DNA of 64,000 bases from Archaeoglobus sp. UBA234 (lineage in GTDB: Archaea > Halobacteriota > Archaeoglobi > Archaeoglobales > Archaeoglobaceae). Both the position numbers and the translations under genes were made by a program. Position 1 is the first letter of the stretch; each line of letters starts with the position of its first letter. Positions 26,490 to 36,244 of the stretch are shown here, piece by piece. Below the pieces are notes generated by a model. That model was not told the origin of the DNA, ran no database searches, and saw nothing but the letters and a program-made list of their open reading frames with translations. Location: positions 124,001 to 188,000 of the forward strand of contig DACH01000020.1 of the NCBI GenBank assembly GCA_002494625.1, in the 5' to 3' direction.

Positions 26490-27890
26490 TCAATACCTTG
26501 AAGGTTTGAAAAGCATCTCGTTAACTATTTTCCTGAAGATCTCCTCAACAACCTCTGGAGGCATCACATGTATCAGTTCATTTATCATTTCCATATTCTC
26601 AGGTAGCTCACCCTCTGAAATTCCGAGGGATGAGATTATATCCATATCTCCCGTCATAAAGCTACTCAGATCAATTTCCTCAGAACCTTTTGCCTTTTCA
26701 ACAGCATCCTTCATATCCTGAACAAAAGAGTCCACAACCTCCGCATGACCCGGATTCACTGAAAAGTGGAGGCTCTTCGGAAAGTTCAGATGCTTTGAGC
26801 CCGGCTGTGATTGGACATACCATCCCTTCTCCGCCATAATCGATGAGATTCTGAAAACATTCAGCTCTGATGTGAAAGCCAATACACTTCCCTCTGGTTT
26901 TCCAATAAGTTCCAGTCCAATAGATGGTAACTCCTTTATCAACTTCCTCTTAGCCTTTAAAATCATCTCAGAAAGCCTTAGATACCCCTTCTCACCCAGA
27001 TAGTGCATAACCGCCCATGAGGCTGCAAGAGTTCCAGCTGACCTTGTTGAGAGAACTGCTGTGTTCACTATCGGATATCCGGGCCAGCTTGCCATCACAA
27101 AGACATGGTTCTCTCTTAGCTCACTCCCTCTGTGCAGAAGAACTGAAGCTCCTCTTGGAGCATAGCCATACTTGTGAAGGTCTGCAGATATTGAGCTGAC
27201 ACCTTCAAGAGAGAAGTCGAAATCTGGAACTTTCTCCCCAAGCTTCCTGAAAAATGGAAGAACAAACCCTCCAAGGCATGCATCAACATGCATCCAGATT
27301 TTCCTGTCCTGGGCTATTTCTGATAGGGCTTTTATATCGTCCATCACTCCAAAAGGATAATTTGGAGCTGATCCCACTATCATCGCGGTTTTTTTGCTTA
27401 CAGCCTCTTTGACTTCCTCTACACTGGCTTTGAGGTCATCATCAAGACCTACTCTCACAGGCTTCAAGCCAAGAAACTCAGCAGATTTGTAAAAGGCTGG
27501 ATGAGCTGTTGATGGAAGAATAACTTCTCCGTTTTCTCCTTTTTTCTTTTTAAAGTAATCTCTTGCAGCCTTTAAAGCCAGCATAATGCTCTCCGTTCCA
27601 CCATAGGTGAAGTTTCCAACAACAGAGTCATCTGAATTGAGCAAACTTGCAGTCATTGCAACCACATCATTCTCCATTCGAAGAATGCTCGGATAGACCG
27701 TGAAATCAAGCATTGTCTTATCCATAAACATCGTGTATGCCCTTCTTGCTATTTCAACGACATCTGAAAGCCCGGCATAGTATATGTGTCCCCACATTCT
27801 CCTGGTGTGAGGATCAAGATCTCCTGAAGCATACCTTTCAAGCTCCGCAAACACCTCAGCATCACTCATCGAATCGGGGAGGGTTCTCAT
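26490..27890 (-). CDS. PLP-dependent lyase/decarboxylase, sphingosine-1-phosphate-lyase-like
   Basis: Fold-type I PLP enzyme of the group II decarboxylase branch, 466 residues from the ATG preceded by GGTGGTGGT (a start eight codons earlier has no such site). The PLP lysine lies in SADLHKYGYAPRGASVLLHR. The Asp that holds the PLP ring is in HVDACLGGFVLPFF. The GNFTYGGTESIMLALKAARD phosphate-site stretch and MASWPGYPIVNTAVLSTRSA fit S1P lyase better than glutamate or tyrosine decarboxylase. Archaeal members are of unsettled function: breakdown of a phosphorylated amino-alcohol, or amino acid decarboxylation. Confidence 0.78.
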   Translation of the reverse strand: MRTLPDSMSDAEVFAELERYASGDLDPHTRRMWGHIYYAGLSDVVEIARRAYTMFMDKTMLDFTVYPSILRMENDVVAMTASLLNSDDSVVGNFTYGGTESIMLALKAARDYFKKKKGENGEVILPSTAHPAFYKSAEFLGLKPVRVGLDDDLKASVEEVKEAVSKKTAMIVGSAPNYPFGVMDDIKALSEIAQDRKIWMHVDACLGGFVLPFFRKLGEKVPDFDFSLEGVSSISADLHKYGYAPRGASVLLHRGSELRENHVFVMASWPGYPIVNTAVLSTRSAGTLAASWAVMHYLGEKGYLRLSEMILKAKRKLIKELPSIGLELIGKPEGSVLAFTSELNVFRISSIMAEKGWYVQSQPGSKHLNFPKSLHFSVNPGHAEVVDSFVQDMKDAVEKAKGSEEIDLSSFMTGDMDIISSLGISEGELPENMEMINELIHVMPPEVVEEIFRKIVNEMLFKPSRY

Positions 27891-28077
27891 AGCACCACCA
27901 CCTATTACTCCCATAATTTTATATTAATAATTACTTAAATTTTTGCGTTCATTTACAAATTTCACAGCAACATTCTGGTATGCATTCTGAAATGTTAGGC
28001 AAAAGAACATACTTGAAACTAAGGAAACCCACTGGAAATTAAAAAATGTTTTATTTCACAGCTCTCACTCCGAATCA

Positions 28078-29448
28078 ATGAAATGCTTTATCACAATTAT
28101 TCTCGACGGTGTGAACAACAAAACATTCTGGAAGCTCATGAACGATGGAAAGCTTCCCTTTATCGAGGAGCTTTCAAAAAACGCAATTGTTTTCAGGGAA
28201 TGCTACACAGTTTTCCCCTCCGCCACGGTTAGCGGACATGCTTCGATCTCAACTGCCAAATTTCCATCTACTCATGGTCTGGTGGGTCAATCATGGTATC
28301 ACCGGGAAAGAAAAGAGTTCATAGGCTATGATTTTGAGCTAACAATGCCTGATAACTGGGTGGATGCATCAACAAACCTCAACGATGAGCATCTTATCGC
28401 CAAAACCAGTTTTGAAATTGCAAAAGAGAAGGGGCTGAGAACTTTCAGCGTTGATCTCGTCAGAAAAGGAGCTGATTTGAAGATGAGCTTCATAAAACCA
28501 GGGCTGGATAAGGGCATAACATCTGTTGGGAATCTGAGTTTTCTCAGGAGATTTGCCAGGCACAGAGGAGCTAAAAAATCCTCATTTGTTAAAAAACTGA
28601 TAAAAAAACTCTTTCCACTCCATGTTCTTCAGCAGGAAATAGCTGTCAGAAACACTACAAAAGCAATTGAAGCTGGCTGTAGATTTGGAGTAACCTGGTT
28701 TATGGAGTCTGATGCTGCAAGTCACCTGTATGGGCCTGATAGCCTCGAAGGTGTGCAGGGTAAACCTTACATCTATGATTCCGCCGAAGATGCCATAAGA
28801 GATGCAGATGAGGAGATTGAAAAGCTTTATAAAAATGTCAGCAAATTTTGCGAACCCATCATCGCAATTCTGACCGATCACGGACAGAGCAGAGTCAAAA
28901 GAGGGAGGAAATACAGGGTTGATCTGACTGAGGTTTTCAGTGAAGTCAATGCCTTCACAAACATAGATCCCCACGAATACGAGAGAAGAACCGGCAGAAG
29001 AGCTGAGCTGATTTACGCCTCAAGCGGACCAAGAATGTCACATCTATACCTCCTGAATGATTCGCTACGGCAAAAGGTTCTGGATATGGCTATGGATGCA
29101 GATTCAATAGAATTCGTCTTTTTCAGAGAAGAGGGGGATGTAAAAGTCGCTTTCAAGGATGAAATAATGAGTATCAATGATTTTGAGTTTGGTGAGGAGT
29201 ATCCCGAAGCAAAGAGAAGGGTGATGGGTTTGATTAGAAACGGAAGATGTGGAGACTTCGTAATAACTGCAAAAAAAGGTTACCAGTTTGAAAAATCAGA
29301 TTACAACGGAGCACATGGTGGTCTGAACTACGATGATTCCACGGGCTTTGCAATCATTCACGCATCCAGCCTGAAAGAGAATATAAGGGAAAAGGGAATG
29401 GTAACAGATGTGCTTCCAGAAATTTTCAGGATGATGGACAATGCTTGA
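28078..29448 (+). CDS. Type I phosphodiesterase/nucleotide pyrophosphatase-superfamily protein
   Basis: A 456-residue alkaline-phosphatase-fold hydrolase. Two-metal ligands are seen as LDGVNNKTFW (Asp), TVFPSATVSGHAS (Thr or Ser nucleophile), ESDAASHLYGP (Asp, His), LTDHGQS (Asp, His) and GAHGG (His). No signal peptide, so probably cytoplasmic. Substrates in the family include phosphodiesters, nucleotides and cofactor-linked phosphates. It overlaps the next small gene by ATG/TGA, indicating a two-gene operon. Confidence 0.82.
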   Translation: MKCFITIILDGVNNKTFWKLMNDGKLPFIEELSKNAIVFRECYTVFPSATVSGHASISTAKFPSTHGLVGQSWYHRERKEFIGYDFELTMPDNWVDASTNLNDEHLIAKTSFEIAKEKGLRTFSVDLVRKGADLKMSFIKPGLDKGITSVGNLSFLRRFARHRGAKKSSFVKKLIKKLFPLHVLQQEIAVRNTTKAIEAGCRFGVTWFMESDAASHLYGPDSLEGVQGKPYIYDSAEDAIRDADEEIEKLYKNVSKFCEPIIAILTDHGQSRVKRGRKYRVDLTEVFSEVNAFTNIDPHEYERRTGRRAELIYASSGPRMSHLYLLNDSLRQKVLDMAMDADSIEFVFFREEGDVKVAFKDEIMSINDFEFGEEYPEAKRRVMGLIRNGRCGDFVITAKKGYQFEKSDYNGAHGGLNYDDSTGFAIIHASSLKENIREKGMVTDVLPEIFRMMDNA

Positions 29449-29788
29449 AGATGAGCTGAATGAGATACTTCTGCTCTACCACAGAGCCAGAGAGAGAAAC
29501 CTTAAACCCTGGGAGCTTCAGGATGAGTTAAAAAGCCTTTGCAGCAGGATATCGGTTGTTGCTGTAGGTGATGACCTGTCTATAACACTCAGGCTTGAGA
29601 GAGATCTGGATGTTGATGAGGCCATCGTTGAAAGACTTGGAGGAAAAAGAACCAGAATTTATCCATTTAAACGAGCTTATAGATTTGAAAGGGGGTTTTT
29701 TGCTCTTGAAGGCAGGTTTATAAGAATAAGCCGGGAAATTGAGGAGAATATTCTTCTCAGAATTCTCAGAGCTTTAAGAGAGCGATGA
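29441..29788 (+). CDS. Hypothetical 115-residue protein coupled to the phosphodiesterase
   Basis: Starts ATG at 29441, overlapping the upstream stop by 8 nt. The N-terminal half is helical and charged (LYHRARERNLKPWELQDELK), the C-terminal half alternates strands (GKRTRIYPFKRAYRFERGFF) with many Arg. No domain recognised. Coupling suggests a partner or substrate-recruiting role for the phosphodiesterase-like enzyme. Confidence 0.7.
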   Translation: MLEDELNEILLLYHRARERNLKPWELQDELKSLCSRISVVAVGDDLSITLRLERDLDVDEAIVERLGGKRTRIYPFKRAYRFERGFFALEGRFIRISREIEENILLRILRALRER

Positions 29789-29839
29789 AAATTACAGAAA
29801 CTTTATTAAATCAAAGTAAAATGATATTTATTCTCAGTC

Positions 29840-30844
29840 ATGTTTAATGGATTTGGTGTTGGCATGGGAGACGACAGAACTTTGAGAATTCCAGTCATAA
29901 TCATTCTACTATTAGCTGCCAATCTGATTGCACTTCTTGCAGGAGTGGGTATTGGGTCATCTGGTGTCGGAATTTCCGATCTTATCGCAGGTAAGCCGGA
30001 GGCTTATAAAATCATCATAAGCTACCGCTTACCCAGAACCCTGACATCGATGCTTGTCGGAGCGGGGCTTGCTGTTGCCGGTTGTTCTCTTCAGGCTCTC
30101 TTCAGAAATCCCCTCGCAGATCCCTATATCCTCGGCATATCAGGGGGGGCGAGTGTTGGAGCCGCCCTTGTAATACTGGTGGGAATAGCATCAACCGTAA
30201 ATATTGTCTTCTCAGCCTTTCTGCTGTCCCTCATCACCGCATGGGTTGTTTACAGAATTGGAAGAGCAGAGAATGGTTTACCTGTTTACACACTTCTCCT
30301 CGCCGGAGTGGCTATGGCAGCCTTTCTGTCGGGAGTGACCTCTCTCCTGATATATTTATCAGCCAGGGACATGTATCAGGTGGTTTTCTGGATAATGGGT
30401 GGTTTCTGGACTGCCAGCTGGTTAAAAGTGCAGGTGGTTTTTATCCCCATTGCCCTGTCCTCAGTTTATCTCCTGTTTTCATCCTGGAACCTCAACGCAA
30501 TACTTTTGGGAGAGGAGCATGCTCTCAGCGTTGGAGTGGATGTTGAGAGATTTAAAAAGAGAGTTATAACTGCATCCGCCCTTCTTACATCTGCCTCTGT
30601 TTCAGTAAGTGGAGTAATAGGCTTTGTTGGATTGATAACACCCCATGTCATGAGGCTCATAGTTGGAGAGAACCACCGAAATCTCCTGCCATCCTCAATG
30701 CTTGCAGGTTCTGCATTCATGCCCTTCGTAGACCTGATTTCAAGAACAATAACAGAGGGTGAGGTACCGGTTGGGATTATCACCGCCCTCCTCGGTGCCC
30801 CCTTCTTTCTGTACCTTCTGAGGAGGAGTAAACTTGGAGCTTGA
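29840..30844 (+). CDS. btuC: Cobalamin/iron-siderophore ABC permease, FecCD/BtuC family
   Basis: A 334-residue polytopic permease with about ten helices. Signature stretches are YRLPRTLTSMLVGAGLAVAG, LFRNPLADPYILGISGGASV and GFVGLITPHVMRLIVGENHR (the ATPase contact and TPH motif). The following btuD-like gene overlaps its end by 11 bp. A binding protein is not encoded here. Corrinoid is the likely substrate by analogy with archaeal BtuCD fusions, but iron chelates cannot be excluded. Confidence 0.88.
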   Translation: MFNGFGVGMGDDRTLRIPVIIILLLAANLIALLAGVGIGSSGVGISDLIAGKPEAYKIIISYRLPRTLTSMLVGAGLAVAGCSLQALFRNPLADPYILGISGGASVGAALVILVGIASTVNIVFSAFLLSLITAWVVYRIGRAENGLPVYTLLLAGVAMAAFLSGVTSLLIYLSARDMYQVVFWIMGGFWTASWLKVQVVFIPIALSSVYLLFSSWNLNAILLGEEHALSVGVDVERFKKRVITASALLTSASVSVSGVIGFVGLITPHVMRLIVGENHRNLLPSSMLAGSAFMPFVDLISRTITEGEVPVGIITALLGAPFFLYLLRRSKLGA

Positions 30845-32084
30845 AATAAGGGGTCTTAAGGTAAAGCTCGGAAGTGTAGAAGTGTTGAAAGGGATGGCCT
30901 TCAGTCTGGGGAGAGGAGAGATTCTGGGAATCCTCGGCCCAAACGGCAGCGGAAAATCGACGCTCCTCAGAGCCATATATGGTGTTCTAAGACCATTAGA
31001 TGGAATAATTCTGATAGACGGGCAGGATATTCGGAATCTCAGTCTTAAAGAGATTGCCCGTATGATAGGTTACCTTCCACAGGAGTCGTTTGAGAGCGGT
31101 TTGCTTGTTGAAGACATAGTAATGCTTGGAAGAACTCCGCACTTGGGTGGTCTGAGTCCGGATAGCAAAGATTTCGATGCTGTTGAGAGAGCTTTGAGTT
31201 CTATTGGAATGCTCAATTACAGGAAAAGAAAATTTTCTGAGTTGAGTGGTGGAGAAAAGCAAAAAACTCTTCTTGCACGAGTTTTCGCTCAGGAAAGCAG
31301 CATTCTTCTCTTAGATGAGCCAACCTCACACCTTGATATTTCCTCCCAGCTTGAGATTATGGAGTTGATAAAAGAGAAAGTATCCCGGGGTAGCTCTGCA
31401 ATAATCGCCATACATGATATAAATCTTGCCTCAGCCTACTGTGATAGGCTTCTTCTGGTTAGAGACGGCATTATATTCAGTGCTGGAACCCCGGATGAGG
31501 TAATCACTCCCGAAAATATCAGAAAAGTCTTTGGAGCCGAGGTGGAGGTCAAGAGGATTGGTGGAAAACTATATGTCATTCCTGCTTTCAGGAGAACATC
31601 CGGGAAAAACAGGCGGGTTCATGTAATATGCGGAGGAGGGAGCGGTTCTGACCTCATAAGAAGACTCTGGGAGAGTGGATACAGGGTCTCTGCCGGTGTT
31701 CTGAATGTTCTTGATTCTGACTGGATGACGATAACAGACCTCAAAGGAGAAGTTGTTTCAGAGAACCCATTTTCTGAGATAGGTGAGGAATCCCACAGGA
31801 AGAACCTCGAATTAATAGAAAAGGCAGATATTGTTGTCCTAACATCTCTGAGTGTTGGAAAAGGTAATCTAAAAAATCTTGAGGCTGCCCTTCATGCCGC
31901 CAGACTCGGAAAACTGTATGTAATTGAGGAAAAGGAGTTTGAAAAAAGAAATTTCGCAGGAGAGGATGCAGATAGAATCTACTCTGAGATAAAAGCTGCT
32001 GTGCCTGATTCAAGAGTTTTCAGTACAACACTTTCCATTAACCTCTTAAACAATACAGATTGCAAAAGATCAACCCAGTACTGA
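30834..32084 (+). CDS. btuD: ABC transporter ATPase (BtuD-like) with an extra C-terminal domain
   Basis: Starts at TTG (MELEIRGLKVKLG), overlapping btuC. The ATPase has Walker A GPNGSGKST, Q-loop YLPQES, signature LSGGEKQKT and Walker B ILLLDEPTSHLD. Residues from about 255 onward form a separate alpha/beta domain (RVHVICGGGSGSDLIRRLWE, then ADIVVLTSLSVGKGNLKNLE), found on several archaeal corrinoid-transport ATPases. Total 416 residues against about 255 for a plain BtuD. The extra domain has a glycine-rich loop and may sense a nucleotide or corrinoid. Confidence 0.87.
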   Translation: MELEIRGLKVKLGSVEVLKGMAFSLGRGEILGILGPNGSGKSTLLRAIYGVLRPLDGIILIDGQDIRNLSLKEIARMIGYLPQESFESGLLVEDIVMLGRTPHLGGLSPDSKDFDAVERALSSIGMLNYRKRKFSELSGGEKQKTLLARVFAQESSILLLDEPTSHLDISSQLEIMELIKEKVSRGSSAIIAIHDINLASAYCDRLLLVRDGIIFSAGTPDEVITPENIRKVFGAEVEVKRIGGKLYVIPAFRRTSGKNRRVHVICGGGSGSDLIRRLWESGYRVSAGVLNVLDSDWMTITDLKGEVVSENPFSEIGEESHRKNLELIEKADIVVLTSLSVGKGNLKNLEAALHAARLGKLYVIEEKEFEKRNFAGEDADRIYSEIKAAVPDSRVFSTTLSINLLNNTDCKRSTQY

Positions 32085-32222
32085 AAGCTTGAATTCCCGG
32101 TTTTTTTAAAATCCGAAAATGGGAGATATCGATAAATTTTTAATCTCCCTCCTCTGAAATTTGAACAATTCGTTGTCCTGAAGAGGACTTTAAGCTAAAG
32201 AGTTCTTCCTTCTATAACCGTA

Positions 32223-33971
32223 ATGAGAGATGATACCATGGTCGAGAGATTGCAGAGGGTGTCAGAAATTTTCTCAAATGTGGTGATGTTCAACACACTG
32301 GCAATAATTACGGGAATAATCTGTGGATTCATAGCTATCGGCTTCAGATACCTGATTTTCGGTTTTGACGGTTTATTCTTCAACGGAATTGGATCACTAC
32401 TTGATTTTGCTCAACCATACTATATCGCAGTGATTCCTGCCATTGGTGGGATTTTTGTCGGGATTCTCACATACTACTTCGCTCCAGAGGCGAAGGGACA
32501 TGGAGTTCCAGAGGTCATGAATGCTGTTGCACTTCATGGCGGAAGAATCAGACCCAGAGTCGTTGCCGTCAAGGCTCTTGCTTCATCCATCTGTATAGGT
32601 TCCGGGGGATCAGCAGGAAGAGAGGGGCCGATAGTTCAGATGGGTTCCGCAACAGGCTCAACCATTGCCCAACTACTCAGGCTCACACCCTACCAGACAA
32701 AAGTTCTTGTTGCGTGTGGGGCTGCGGGTGGAATCGCGGGAACCTTCAACACACCGATTGCTGCAGTTCTTTTCTCCCTCGAACTTATCCTGAGGGAGGT
32801 GAAAATAAGGTCTCTTACCCCAATAGTCATATCCTCTGTCTTTGCAACCATAACCTCAAGACTTCTGCTATCCCTGCTCGGAGTAAAAACTGCCTTTGTT
32901 TTTGAGGTTCCACCTTACAGCCTCAATACACCCTATGAAATTATCTTCTACCTCCTCCTCGGGATACTCGCAGGAGTTGTTGCCCTGAGCTATTCCAGAA
33001 CACTGTACAGGATTGAGGACTTCTTCGACCTCCTGAAAATTCCTGAATTTGTTAAACCCTCCATTGGTGGACTCTTGGTGGGAATTATAGGACTGATAAT
33101 CTACATCTACACAGGAAAAACTCACACCTTTGGTGTTGGATATGATACAATCGAACTCCTCTTCGGAGATAAACTGATTTTTGAGGTTGTGCTGGCTCTT
33201 ATATTTCTCAAAATACTTGCAACCTCTATCACTCTCGGATCCGGTGGGTCGGGAGGTGTGTTTGCTCCATCCCTTTACATAGGTGCGATGCTGGGTGGAG
33301 CTTATGGGATGCTTCTGCAATCACTCTTTCCTGCTATAACAGCAAATTATGTAGCATATGCGATTGTTGGAATGGCTGCAGTTTTTGCAGGGGTAAGCAG
33401 AGCGATTCTAACTTCAATAATCATTGTTTTTGAGATGACAGGAGACTATGCCATCATACTCCCTCTAATGTTTGCAAGTGTCATTAGCAGCACCCTGTTC
33501 AGATTCTTTTCAGAAGATACGATATACACCCTCAAGCTCAGGAGAAGAGGAATAATCATCGATCAGGAAATGGATGTCAATCTGATGCGGACGATTAGAG
33601 TGGAGGATGTAATGAAAAAAGATGTCATAACTGTAAGAGAAGACATGCCCGTTTCAGAGCTTTCAAGAATGATGGCTAAAACAGGACACATGGGGTTCCC
33701 CGTTGTGAGAGATGGCAAGCTTGTAGGTATAGTCACCCACTCGGATTTTGAGAACATAGAAGATATACAGAATCTGTATGTCCTCGACATAATGACGACT
33801 GATGTGATAAAAGCCTACCCACATGAGACACTCGAAGAAGTCATACTCAAAGCTGGGAACAGAGACATTTCCCACTTCCCCGTTGTTGATCCGTTAAATA
33901 GTGAAAGGTTGATAGGCTTCTTTACAAAAGGAGATATTCTTAGGGCATACACCAGAAAGAGGCTGCAGTGA
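32223..33971 (+). CDS. ClC-family chloride channel/antiporter with C-terminal CBS pair
   Basis: A 582-residue membrane protein. Selectivity motifs are GSGGSAGREGPIVQMG (about residues 126-141) and GSGGSGGVFAPSLYIG. The 'gating glutamate' position is GREGP, with Glu present. A long cytoplasmic tail holds two CBS domains (VEDVMKKDVITVRED and VLDIMTTDVIKAYPH). A start five codons later (MVERLQRV) is possible. Role: chloride/proton exchange, nucleotide-modulated through the CBS pair. Monocistronic. Confidence 0.93.
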   Translation: MRDDTMVERLQRVSEIFSNVVMFNTLAIITGIICGFIAIGFRYLIFGFDGLFFNGIGSLLDFAQPYYIAVIPAIGGIFVGILTYYFAPEAKGHGVPEVMNAVALHGGRIRPRVVAVKALASSICIGSGGSAGREGPIVQMGSATGSTIAQLLRLTPYQTKVLVACGAAGGIAGTFNTPIAAVLFSLELILREVKIRSLTPIVISSVFATITSRLLLSLLGVKTAFVFEVPPYSLNTPYEIIFYLLLGILAGVVALSYSRTLYRIEDFFDLLKIPEFVKPSIGGLLVGIIGLIIYIYTGKTHTFGVGYDTIELLFGDKLIFEVVLALIFLKILATSITLGSGGSGGVFAPSLYIGAMLGGAYGMLLQSLFPAITANYVAYAIVGMAAVFAGVSRAILTSIIIVFEMTGDYAIILPLMFASVISSTLFRFFSEDTIYTLKLRRRGIIIDQEMDVNLMRTIRVEDVMKKDVITVREDMPVSELSRMMAKTGHMGFPVVRDGKLVGIVTHSDFENIEDIQNLYVLDIMTTDVIKAYPHETLEEVILKAGNRDISHFPVVDPLNSERLIGFFTKGDILRAYTRKRLQ

Positions 33972-33999
33972 AAGCCGAAAGGAGGAGATGGTCGCTTTC

Positions 34000-34518
34000 T
34001 TATTTTCCATCTCTCAAATCCAAATACATATCATACTCAAAATAAGGATCAACTACTTCAAAACCGAGTTTTCTGTAAACATGAATCGCTCTTGCATTTG
34101 TTCTTTCAGTCACGAGCATAATCCCTCTGTATCCAGCTTTTTTCGCGTACTCAATTATTCTTTTCATCAGCTCCTGTCCAACCCCTCGATTCTGCGCATC
34201 CTGATGAACAAAAATTGTAACATCAACATTCTTCTTATCCTCAGTTGGAACAATCACAACATGTCCGATTATTCTACCATCTCTCTCAGCCACCAAACCG
34301 AAACCCGATGAAGCAAGATAATCAATCCAGTTTTCTATACCCTTTCTCGTGGTAGGGGGAAGTCCAAGACACCTCAGCTCAGGATTGAAAGTTTCGTACA
34401 TCTCAATAACCTTTTCTCTATCTTTTGTGTGGTCGTACAATCTGATAATGTACTCTTCTCCTTTCCTGTCTGTAACTCTAACTTCAGAGAATTCTTCCAC
34501 CGCTGCGCAGCTCCCCAT
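34000..34518 (-). CDS. GNAT-family N-acetyltransferase
   Basis: A 172-residue acetyltransferase. The acetyl-CoA binding motif A reads VTIFVHQDAQNRGVGQELMK (Q-x-x-G-x-G), followed by RTNARAIHVYRKLGFEVVDP, the classical motif B. Substrate not evident. It shares a short intergenic region with the phosphoribosyltransferase but is not obviously co-transcribed (77 bp apart, same strand). Confidence 0.88.
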   Translation of the reverse strand: MGSCAAVEEFSEVRVTDRKGEEYIIRLYDHTKDREKVIEMYETFNPELRCLGLPPTTRKGIENWIDYLASSGFGLVAERDGRIIGHVVIVPTEDKKNVDVTIFVHQDAQNRGVGQELMKRIIEYAKKAGYRGIMLVTERTNARAIHVYRKLGFEVVDPYFEYDMYLDLRDGK

Positions 34519-34595
34519 GCCTTATATAGAATTGGAAAGAGGGTATTTATTATTTTCTTTAGATTATTAATCATTCTATATCCGCAATATCTTTT

Positions 34596-35267
34596 TTAAG
34601 ATTTATCTGTACTCAGAAGCCCGATCATCTCAGCCTCATCAACATCTTTCCACTCAACGTAAGCATCAGCAACAGCGAAAGGATAGATATCCCTTACATT
34701 CAGTACAGCGATTACCTCGCATTCCCTTTCAAGAACCCTCAAAGATCTTTCCGATGCTGTTGGGATGGACGCAACAATGCTATCGTAAAATCTTTCAGCA
34801 CCTTTTATGGCTGCAAGCATGGTATATCCTGAGGCGAGACCATCATCCACCAGTATCGCCCTCCTTCCCCCCAGCTGCAGAAGATGCTCTGGAATTATCT
34901 CTATCCTTTTCCTGAGCCTTTTTCGAGTCTCCTCTATCTGCTTTTTTATAGCATCTTCCCCAAGACCAAAAGCCTCAATTGCCCTTTCATTCAAAATAAC
35001 ATCACCAAAAACATTTATTGCCCCAAAGCCTGCCTCTGTTGTCCAGGGAAAAAGGATTTTTGAGACAGGAATTAGCCTGAGAATTAAACCGAGTTTTTTC
35101 GCCATTCTGCATGCAACAGGAACTCCTCCTGCTGGAATAGCCAAAACACTGTCTTCTTTGGATAAATCAATATTTTTTGAGATAAAGCTGGCAAGCTGCT
35201 CTCCGGCATCATCCCTATTCCTGAAAACATGGAATCTGTTATAGAGTTCTTTCTCATGAATTATCAT
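34596..35267 (-). CDS. Phosphoribosyltransferase-family protein
   Basis: A 223-residue type I PRTase-like protein. The PRPP loop is AILVDDGLASGYTM (about residues 133-146), and the pyrophosphate loop lies in VLAIPAGGVPVACRMAKKLG. The wording matches the stand-alone family of predicted PRTases, whose substrate is unknown, rather than the nucleobase salvage enzymes. Divergent from the metallo-beta-lactamase gene at 35312 with a 45-bp gap. Confidence 0.8.
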   Translation of the reverse strand: MIIHEKELYNRFHVFRNRDDAGEQLASFISKNIDLSKEDSVLAIPAGGVPVACRMAKKLGLILRLIPVSKILFPWTTEAGFGAINVFGDVILNERAIEAFGLGEDAIKKQIEETRKRLRKRIEIIPEHLLQLGGRRAILVDDGLASGYTMLAAIKGAERFYDSIVASIPTASERSLRVLERECEVIAVLNVRDIYPFAVADAYVEWKDVDEAEMIGLLSTDKS

Positions 35268-35311
35268 CTTAAAATGTTTAAAATGAAAAGATTTATCTTT
35301 TTCCCCGCTGA

Positions 35312-36169
35312 ATGTGCATCATGTTCGGTGAGTCTTTTGGAGAGGTAAAAAAGGCTGAGTTATTTGTTTTAGCTGATAACTTCGTACCCAGACCCGGTAA
35401 GTTCATTGGAGAATATGGATTTTCCATGTTTTTGAAGTTGAAAGGAGATGAAGAGATTGGGATACTTCTGGACACCGGAGCAGGATACGCTATCGAGCAT
35501 AACTGGAAAGAGTTCAATCTCGACTGGGATGCAGTTAATTTTGTTGTACTGAGTCACAGACACTTTGACCATACCGGAGGTTTGATGAGGGTTCTTGAAA
35601 GGATTAATGCCCCGGTTCTGGCACATCCCGATATATTCAAACCGAGCTTTCTCTGGGTGAGGGAAAGACTTGTTGATGGCTCACTGCCCTTCAGTGAACA
35701 GGTCGTAAGGGAGAAAGCCAGACTTTATCTTGTCAGAGATGCCTTTAAGATAGCTCCTGGTGTCACTCTGAGCGGAGAGGTAAAAAGAGTTACTGAGTTT
35801 GAAAAAACCCCTGAGACCTTCAGGCTGGAAGATGGAAGGTTTATACATGATGAGATGAGTGATGATATGTCCCTTTACATCAAAACAAAGAAGGGGCTGG
35901 CTGTAATAACCGGCTGTGCACATTCAGGGGTTGTGAACATTCTCAGACATGCTGAGGAACTCACGGGAGAGAAACCATATCTTGTCGCTGGAGGTTTTCA
36001 CCTTATTTTCTCCGGAAAGGAGAGAGTAAATCCAACCATAGAGGAGCTCAGAAAACTCGATGTTATCGCCCCCTGCCACTGCTCGGGAGTTGCCTTCGCA
36101 GGTGAAATAGCAAAACTTGAGCCCTCAAAATACCTTCAGCTGGGAGCCGGAGTAAAATTTGAGATCTGA
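35312..36169 (+). CDS. Metallo-beta-lactamase-fold hydrolase (dihydropterin/RFA-P-synthase-like branch)
   Basis: A 285-residue MBL protein. The metal motif is LSHRHFDHTGGL (H-x-H-x-D-H), followed by VITGCAHSGVVNIL and VAGGFHLIF and the final CHCSGV. TGCAH(S/P)G and GGFHL are typical of the subfamily that includes the methanopterin-biosynthesis beta-RFA-P synthase-related and MJ0301-like proteins. The exact reaction cannot be read. The leading MCIM could start at either Met. Confidence 0.82.
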   Translation: MCIMFGESFGEVKKAELFVLADNFVPRPGKFIGEYGFSMFLKLKGDEEIGILLDTGAGYAIEHNWKEFNLDWDAVNFVVLSHRHFDHTGGLMRVLERINAPVLAHPDIFKPSFLWVRERLVDGSLPFSEQVVREKARLYLVRDAFKIAPGVTLSGEVKRVTEFEKTPETFRLEDGRFIHDEMSDDMSLYIKTKKGLAVITGCAHSGVVNILRHAEELTGEKPYLVAGGFHLIFSGKERVNPTIEELRKLDVIAPCHCSGVAFAGEIAKLEPSKYLQLGAGVKFEI

Positions 36170-36244
36170 TCTTTTATTTTTCTGGGGGTGTAAAAAAGGA
36201 AGTAAAAAGAAATCCAAACAGGAATTTAAATAATATTGCAAAGT

